Source of the DNA: Rhodoferax sp.
GTDB taxonomy: Bacteria; Pseudomonadota; Gammaproteobacteria; Burkholderiales; Burkholderiaceae_C
Direction: 5' to 3'
Length of the DNA stretch: 10,480 nt
Assembly (NCBI GenBank): GCA_018882485.1
Contig: VERU01000052.1
Coordinates: 1-10,480 of the forward strand
Position numbers and translations under genes: made by a program. Of the stretch, positions 6,569-10,480 are shown in pieces (within the stretch, counting starts at the first letter, position 1; each line of letters opens with the position of its first letter). The notes under the pieces were generated by a model that saw only the letters and a program-made list of their open reading frames with translations, did not search any database and was not told the DNA's origin.

Positions 6569-7000
6569 TCAGCCGCGCAGCCGGTGCTCCACCATCAGGC
6601 AGCGGTCCTGCACCACCCGCAGCCCGGCCTTGCGTGCCAACTCGGCCGCCCCGTCGTGCCGGATACCGCTCTGCAGCCACAGTGCCGGGGCTGCGATGGC
6701 GATCGCATCCTGGGCCACCGGGGGCACGTCGGCGCTGTTGCGAAACACGTTGACCAGGTCGATGGTCTGCTGCCGTGCCGCCTCGGCCAGGGTGGCAAAC
6801 ACCGGTACCCCCAGGATGGTGGCGCCGGCCGAGGCGGCCGTCGGGTTCACCGGCAGCACACGCCAGCCCCGGGCCTGCATGTACTGCGCGATGCGATAGC
6901 TGTCGCGGTGGGGTTTGGGCGAAAGCCCGACCACCGCCACCGTGCGGGCGTGGCGCAGGATGTGCTCGATGTCGGATTCGGTGTCGAAATCGTCGGCCAT
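6569..7000 (-). CDS. CoA-binding domain protein, YccU type
   Basis: This 143-residue cytoplasmic protein consists of one CoA-binding Rossmann domain like that of E. coli YccU and of succinyl-CoA synthetase alpha subunits. VAVVGLSPKPHRDSYRIAQYM (21-41) is the nucleotide-binding loop, with Ser, Lys and Pro at the usual places. VLPVNP (48-53) and GVPVFATLAEA (64-74) follow. Then come LVNVFRNS (82-89), ALWLQSGI (106-113) and the terminal family motif DRCLMVEH (132-139). Length matches the family. Its physiological role is unknown even in well-studied bacteria. It precedes hemE in the same direction and is divergent from the hydantoinase gene, with only 73 bp between them. No strong ribosome binding site precedes the ATG. 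Confidence 0.9.
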   Translation of the reverse strand: MADDFDTESDIEHILRHARTVAVVGLSPKPHRDSYRIAQYMQARGWRVLPVNPTAASAGATILGVPVFATLAEAARQQTIDLVNVFRNSADVPPVAQDAIAIAAPALWLQSGIRHDGAAELARKAGLRVVQDRCLMVEHRLRG

Positions 7001-7035
7001 GGGGGCCAGTGTAGGTCAGTGTCCGGCCCGAATTT

Positions 7036-7044
7036 TGCTAGGGT
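7036..7044 (+). promoter_or_regulatory. Possible extended -10 element for the hydantoinase-allA operon
   Basis: TGCTAGGGT resembles an extended -10 (TGn plus hexamer), 29 bp before the hydantoinase ATG in the 73-bp divergent gap. No recognisable -35 lies 17 bp upstream. A 4-bp dyad GGGT/ACCC (7041-7054) overlaps its downstream edge. The call is tentative. Confidence 0.25.
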
Positions 7045-7073
7045 CACGGTACCCCATTTTGCCGGAGCTGGCC

Positions 7074-8498
7074 ATGAACCCGACGTCCCCCCCGACCCTG
7101 ATTCGCAACGGCCGGGTCATCACCGCCACCGACGACTATGTCGCCGATGTGCTGCTGCAGGACGGCATCGTGCACACCATCGGCCAGCGCCTGGAGGTGG
7201 GCCCCGATGTGACGGTGGTCGATGCCACCGGCCTGTACGTGCTGCCCGGCGGCGTGGACACCCATGTGCATCTGGAAAACGTGATCGGCCCCACCATCAC
7301 CTGCGACACCTTTGCCAGCGGCACCCGGGCGGCGGCGTTCGGGGGCACCACCACCATCGTGGACTTTGCGCTGCAGACCGAGGCCGATTCGCCGCTGGGC
7401 GCGATCGCGCGGGCGCAGGCCAGCGCCGAGTCGCAGGTGGCCATCGATTACAGCCTGCACGTCATCGTCACGCGGGTCGACGAGCAGGTGCTGCGCGATG
7501 TGCGACACGCCATGCACCACGAGGGCGTGACCAGCTTCAAGATGTTCATGGCCTACCCGGGCGTGATGATGGCCGATGACGCGGCCATCTTCCGCATGCT
7601 GCGCCAGGTCGGGGCGGATGGCGGCATGGTGGCGCTGCATGCCGAGAACGGCACCGTCATCGACCTGCTGATCCAGGAGGCGCTGGCCGCCGGCCACACT
7701 TCGCCGCGCTACCACGCCCTCACGCGCCCGGCCATCATGGAGGGCGAGGCCACGCACCGCGGCATCCGGCTGGCCGAGCTGGCGCAGGCGCCGATCTACT
7801 TTGTGCACGTGTCCAGCAACCAGGCGCTCAAGCACATCGTGGCCGCGCGCGCCGAAGGCATTCCGGTCTTCGCCGAGACCTGCCCGCACTACCTGCTGTT
7901 CGACGACTCGGTCTATAGCAGCGACAGCTTCGAGATCGCGCAGTACGTCATGACGCCGCCGCTGCGCACGCCCGAGGACCAGAAGCACCTGTGGCGGGCG
8001 CTGCGCTACGACGACCTGCAGGTGATCGCCACCGACCACTGCCCCTTCTGCATGAAGGAGGGCCACCTGGGCTACCGGCTGCAGAAGATGCGCGGCAGGG
8101 AGGATTTCTCGCTGATTCCCAATGGCGCGCCCGGCATCGAGACCCGGCTGGTCAGCCTGTTCGACATCGGGGTGATGCGGGGCAAGCTCTCGCTCAACCG
8201 CTTTGTCGAGCTGACCGCCACCACGCCGGCCAAGCTGTTCGGCCTGTTCCCGAAAAAGGGCACGATCGCCGTGGGCAGCGACGCCGATGTGGTGCTGTTC
8301 GACCCGGCGGCCACCCAGACCGTGCACGCCAAGGGCTTGCACGGCAACTGCGACTACACCCTGCTCGAAGGCCGCACGCTGCGCGGCCAGGTGCGGCAGG
8401 TCTACCTGCGCGGCCAGCGCATCGTCGACGGCGCGGCCTGGCTGGGGCGCGAGGGCATGGGGCGCTTTGTGCCGCGCGGTCAGGTACGGGCGTTCTGA
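7074..8498 (+). CDS. hydA: D-hydantoinase / dihydropyrimidinase-type amidohydrolase
   Basis: This 474-residue enzyme belongs to the cyclic amidohydrolases that open hydantoin or 5,6-dihydropyrimidine rings at a binuclear metal centre. All expected metal ligands are visible: His64 and His66 (DTHVHLE), Lys156 for carboxylation (SFKMFMAY), His189 (ALHAENG), His245 (VHVSSNQA) and Asp321 (ATDHCPF). Tyr161 and Asn350 (DFSLIPNGAPG) correspond to substrate-contacting residues. The HVHLE and FGGTTTIVDF sequences fit hydantoinase and not AllB-type allantoinase. I chose the ATG at 7074, preceded by CGGAG, over an in-frame ATG at 6915 that would add 53 unrelated residues and overlap the opposite gene. 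allA follows after 8 bp, so the natural substrate may be a purine-derived ureide or a dihydropyrimidine. The family is secure; substrate and the gene symbol are tentative. Confidence 0.93.
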   Translation: MNPTSPPTLIRNGRVITATDDYVADVLLQDGIVHTIGQRLEVGPDVTVVDATGLYVLPGGVDTHVHLENVIGPTITCDTFASGTRAAAFGGTTTIVDFALQTEADSPLGAIARAQASAESQVAIDYSLHVIVTRVDEQVLRDVRHAMHHEGVTSFKMFMAYPGVMMADDAAIFRMLRQVGADGGMVALHAENGTVIDLLIQEALAAGHTSPRYHALTRPAIMEGEATHRGIRLAELAQAPIYFVHVSSNQALKHIVAARAEGIPVFAETCPHYLLFDDSVYSSDSFEIAQYVMTPPLRTPEDQKHLWRALRYDDLQVIATDHCPFCMKEGHLGYRLQKMRGREDFSLIPNGAPGIETRLVSLFDIGVMRGKLSLNRFVELTATTPAKLFGLFPKKGTIAVGSDADVVLFDPAATQTVHAKGLHGNCDYTLLEGRTLRGQVRQVYLRGQRIVDGAAWLGREGMGRFVPRGQVRAF

Positions 8499-8506
8499 GG
8501 CTGAGC

Positions 8507-9043
8507 ATGGCGGCTCCCGACCCCTCCCAGCCGCTCGGGCGCAGGCTGCCCGTCGTCCCGCTGAGCGCATCCGGCTTCGCGCCCTACGGACAGGTGATCG
8601 AAGCCCACCCCGACGCGCCGCGCCGGCGCATCAATTCGGGCGAGACCGAACGCTTTCACGATCTGGCGCGGGTCGATGTGAGCCGATCGGAAGGACGACC
8701 GCTCATCAGCCTGTTCCGGGCGCAGCCGCAACGCCTGCCCTTGCGGCTGCGCCTGCTGGAGCGCCACCGGCTGGGCAGCCAGGCCTTCATGCCGCTGTCG
8801 CAGCGTCCCTATCTGGTGGTGGTGGCGCCTGCCGGCGATGTGGCCGCACCCGATCTGACCCGGCTGCGCGCCTTTCTGGCCGGCCCGGGCCAGGGGGTCA
8901 ATGTCGCAGCCGGTACCTGGCATCACCCGCTGCTGGCCCTGCACGAGACCAGCGACTTTCTGGTGGTGGACCGCGGCGCGCCCGAACCCGACTGCGACGA
9001 GTTTGTGCTGGGCGAGCCGGGCTGGTGGCTGCAGGTCGACTGA
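8507..9043 (+). CDS. allA: Ureidoglycolate lyase
   Basis: AllA splits ureidoglycolate into glyoxylate and urea at the end of allantoin breakdown in the cytoplasm. The 178-residue product matches E. coli AllA, as I recall its sequence, along its whole length: FAPYGQVIE (24-32), INSGETERFHDLA (42-54), ISLFRAQP (67-74), ERHRLGSQAFMPL (85-97), QGVNVAAGTWHHPL (129-142) with its paired His139 and His140, and SDFLVVDRG (149-157). It has about 12 extra N-terminal residues. The ATG at 8507 is preceded by TGAGG, which overlaps the hydantoinase stop codon, so the two genes form one transcript and are probably translated together. No allantoicase or allantoate amidohydrolase is visible in the window. Confidence 0.93.
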   Translation: MAAPDPSQPLGRRLPVVPLSASGFAPYGQVIEAHPDAPRRRINSGETERFHDLARVDVSRSEGRPLISLFRAQPQRLPLRLRLLERHRLGSQAFMPLSQRPYLVVVAPAGDVAAPDLTRLRAFLAGPGQGVNVAAGTWHHPLLALHETSDFLVVDRGAPEPDCDEFVLGEPGWWLQVD

Positions 9044-9064
9044 CCCGCGCTCTCTGCACGCCTC

Positions 9065-9157
9065 GGGCGCGCGCCCTGCACTCCCCCTGCGCGGGCTGGC
9101 CGCCGATCGCCGACTCCGCGGGTACCCGGACCTGACCTGCACTCCCCCTGTGCAGGC
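9065..9157. repeat. Short direct repeats and dyads in the allA-dsbD convergent gap
   Basis: The 119-bp gap between the convergent allA and dsbD genes carries a 12-bp palindrome GGGCGCGCGCCC (9065-9076). The sequence CCTGCACTCCCCCTG occurs twice, at 9075-9089 and 9136-9150. The second copy forms a perfect stem CCTGCAC/GTGCAGG (9136-9142 with 9150-9156, 7-nt loop); the first forms an imperfect one. There is no T-run on either strand, so a classical bidirectional terminator is not shown, although RNA hairpins here could still block 3' exonucleases. Confidence 0.65.
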
Positions 9158-9162
9158 CGGCC

Positions 9163-10480
9163 TCACAGGCGGGCCAGCGCCGAGCGCACCTCCTGCACAC
9201 TGGGCAGCTCGCTCAGCAGCACCGCCGGCCGGCCCGGCGCCTGCAGCAGGTAGACCGGCACACCGCTGCGCCCCAGGGCGCCCAGCGCGGCGGTGATATC
9301 GGGGTCACGCCGCGTCCAGTCGGCGCGCAGCAGCCGCACGCGGCGGGCGGCGAAATCGTCCAGCAGGGCCGCGTCGGCCAGCGTGGTCTGCTTGTTGAAC
9401 TGGCAGGTGATGCACCAGGCGGCCGTGAAGTCGACAAATACGGCTTCGCCCCGCGCCAGGGCCTCGGCCTGGGCCTGCGGCGTCCAGGGTTCCCATCGGC
9501 CACTCGCCTGCGGGGGGGGGTCAGGTGGCGGATTTTTCAGGTCAAAAGTGGCTGAAACCCTTATGGATATTAGAAATATAGCTATTGAAATGATAGCGTA
9601 AACCAGCCGTTCCCGGCCCTTCAGGCCGAGCGACCAGAGCACAAAGGCCAGCGCCAGCAAGGTCGCCAGCAGGGCTGCAGCCGCGTCCATGCCGCTCAGG
9701 CGGCCCAGCACCCAGAGCAACCACACCACGGTGGCCAGCATCGGGAAAGCCAGCGCCCGGCGCAGCGTCTGCATCCAGGGGCCTGGACGCGGCAGCGCCC
9801 GGGCCAGCCCGGGCAGCAGGCTGGCCGCCAGATAAGGCAGGGCCATGCCCAGGCCCATGGTGGCGAACACCGCCAACGCCGCGGGGGCCGGCAATCCCAG
9901 GGCCAGCCCGAGCGAGGCCCCCATGAACGGCGCGGTGCAGGGTGAGGCCACGGCCACGGCCAGCACGCCCGAGAGCGCGGCATCCAGCGCCGGATGCCGC
10001 AACTGCAGGCCCGCCCAGCCGGACGGCAGCACGCGACCGAATTCGAAGAGCCCCGCCAGATTCAGACCCAGCAGGGTGAACAGCAGCGCCAGCGCGGTCA
10101 CCACCGCCGGCGACTGCAGTTGAAACCCCCAGCCCAGCTGCTCGCCCGCGCTGCGCAGCCCCAGCATCAGGGCGCCCAGGGCCAGAAAGGACAGCAGCAC
10201 CCCGGCGGTGTAAGCCAGCCCGGCCCCGCGGCGCGTCGAAGCCGCCTGGCCCGGGGCGGCCAGCGTCAGCAGCTTGATGCCCAGCACCGGGAACACGCAG
10301 GGCATCAGGTTCAGCAGCAGGCCACCCACCAGCGCACCCAGCAGCGCGGCGACCAGGCCCAGGCCGCTGCCCGAGGGCGGGAGCGCCGCAACGGGGGCGC
10401 GGGCGTTGGCGGCCAGTGCCGCGGCCAGAGCGGGCGACAAGCCGGTGCCGGCAGCCGGCACTGCCGCGGGACCGGCGGGC
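9163..10480 (-). CDS. dsbD: Thiol:disulfide interchange protein DsbD (5' end outside window)
   Basis: DsbD carries electrons from cytoplasmic thioredoxin across the inner membrane to periplasmic DsbC, CcmG and similar proteins. The window holds the linker, the eight-helix membrane domain and the C-terminal thioredoxin-like domain; the N-terminal periplasmic domain lies outside. Numbered from the GTG at 10461 (an internal codon, not the start), the membrane cysteines are Cys55 (LMPCVFPV) and Cys175 (ASPCTAPFMG). The periplasmic active site is Cys350-Ile-Thr-Cys353 in FTAAWCITC. All catalytic cysteines are thus present. The eighth helix (about 285-303) is encoded by unusually AT-rich, repeat-like DNA, and the Pro-rich linker after it by a run of nine C. 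The open frame reaches the window edge without a start. The gene converges on allA. Confidence 0.96.
   Translation of the reverse strand, partial: PAGPAAVPAAGTGLSPALAAALAANARAPVAALPPSGSGLGLVAALLGALVGGLLLNLMPCVFPVLGIKLLTLAAPGQAASTRRGAGLAYTAGVLLSFLALGALMLGLRSAGEQLGWGFQLQSPAVVTALALLFTLLGLNLAGLFEFGRVLPSGWAGLQLRHPALDAALSGVLAVAVASPCTAPFMGASLGLALGLPAPAALAVFATMGLGMALPYLAASLLPGLARALPRPGPWMQTLRRALAFPMLATVVWLLWVLGRLSGMDAAAALLATLLALAFVLWSLGLKGRERLVYAIISIAIFLISIRVSATFDLKNPPPDPPPQASGRWEPWTPQAQAEALARGEAVFVDFTAAWCITCQFNKQTTLADAALLDDFAARRVRLLRADWTRRDPDITAALGALGRSGVPVYLLQAPGRPAVLLSELPSVQEVRSALARL
9512..9520. repeat. Homopolymer tract of nine G (nine C on the dsbD coding strand)
   Basis: Nine G on the plus strand correspond to part of Asp314 and Pro315-317 of DsbD, in the linker between the membrane and thioredoxin domains. 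It is the longest homopolymer in the window and could be prone to slippage. Here the frame is intact. Confidence 0.9.
9536..9600. repeat. AT-rich, dispersed-repeat-like segment inside dsbD
   Basis: About one third of these 65 bases are G or C by hand count, against a very GC-rich gene on both sides. The right end has a dyad GCTAT (9581-9585) and ATAGC (9593-9597) around a 7-nt loop. From memory, this core and the nearby CTTATGGATA resemble short AT-rich dispersed repeats of Comamonadaceae genomes. It is translated in frame as roughly YAIISIAIFLISIRV plus a short tail. Confidence 0.5.

Noticed and set aside
6915..7073. Earlier in-frame ATG for the hydantoinase
   Set aside because: It would add 53 residues with no family similarity, overlap the divergent CoA-binding gene, and ignore the CGGAG site before the ATG at 7074.
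5348..7579. A 743-codon plus-strand open frame across hemE and the CoA-binding gene
   Set aside because: It is antisense to two recognisable genes and runs out of frame into the hydantoinase gene. Its sequence shows only low-complexity His/Gln/Gly/Arg content.

Overview
The window reads as chromosomal DNA of a GC-rich betaproteobacterium, most likely order Burkholderiales and plausibly family Comamonadaceae. This rests on the base composition, the proteobacterial character of PriA, HemE, DsbD and AllA, and two kinds of short dispersed-type repeat that I associate from memory with that family. No database could be consulted, so the taxonomy is inference. There are nine protein genes, two of them cut by the window edges. 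I see no RNA genes, CRISPR arrays, insertion sequences or prophage genes.

Layout. Positions 1-2833 hold a tight minus-strand block read right to left: a small stand-alone PAS-domain protein, a cyclopropane-fatty-acid-synthase-type methyltransferase, and a geranylgeranyl-reductase-type flavoprotein that runs off the left edge. The three overlap at their junctions (4 bp and 14 bp), so they are probably one operon acting on membrane lipids or a lipid-like product. An 84-bp tandem repeat (about 2.6 copies) lies inside the methyltransferase reading frame and supplies its first roughly 75 residues. Positions 2966-5056 hold priA (replication restart helicase). Next comes a 348-bp AT-rich intergenic region with two DnaA-box matches, an IHF-consensus match, A-tracts and a perfect hairpin. 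hemE (uroporphyrinogen decarboxylase) and a YccU-type CoA-binding protein follow, still on the minus strand.

From 7074 the plus strand carries a two-gene operon: a D-hydantoinase/dihydropyrimidinase-type amidohydrolase and AllA (ureidoglycolate lyase). The pair points to ureide or cyclic-amide nitrogen salvage. Converging on it from the right is dsbD, cut at its 5' end, which sends reducing power across the inner membrane to periplasmic disulfide substrates. Its last membrane helix is encoded by a strikingly AT-rich, repeat-like segment, followed by a run of nine C on the coding strand.

The core genes (priA, hemE, dsbD) look intact and ordinary. The most interesting points are the repeat-derived N-terminus of the methyltransferase, the repeat-like DNA encoding a DsbD helix, the origin-like intergenic region before priA, and the PAS/methyltransferase/flavoprotein operon, whose product is unknown.
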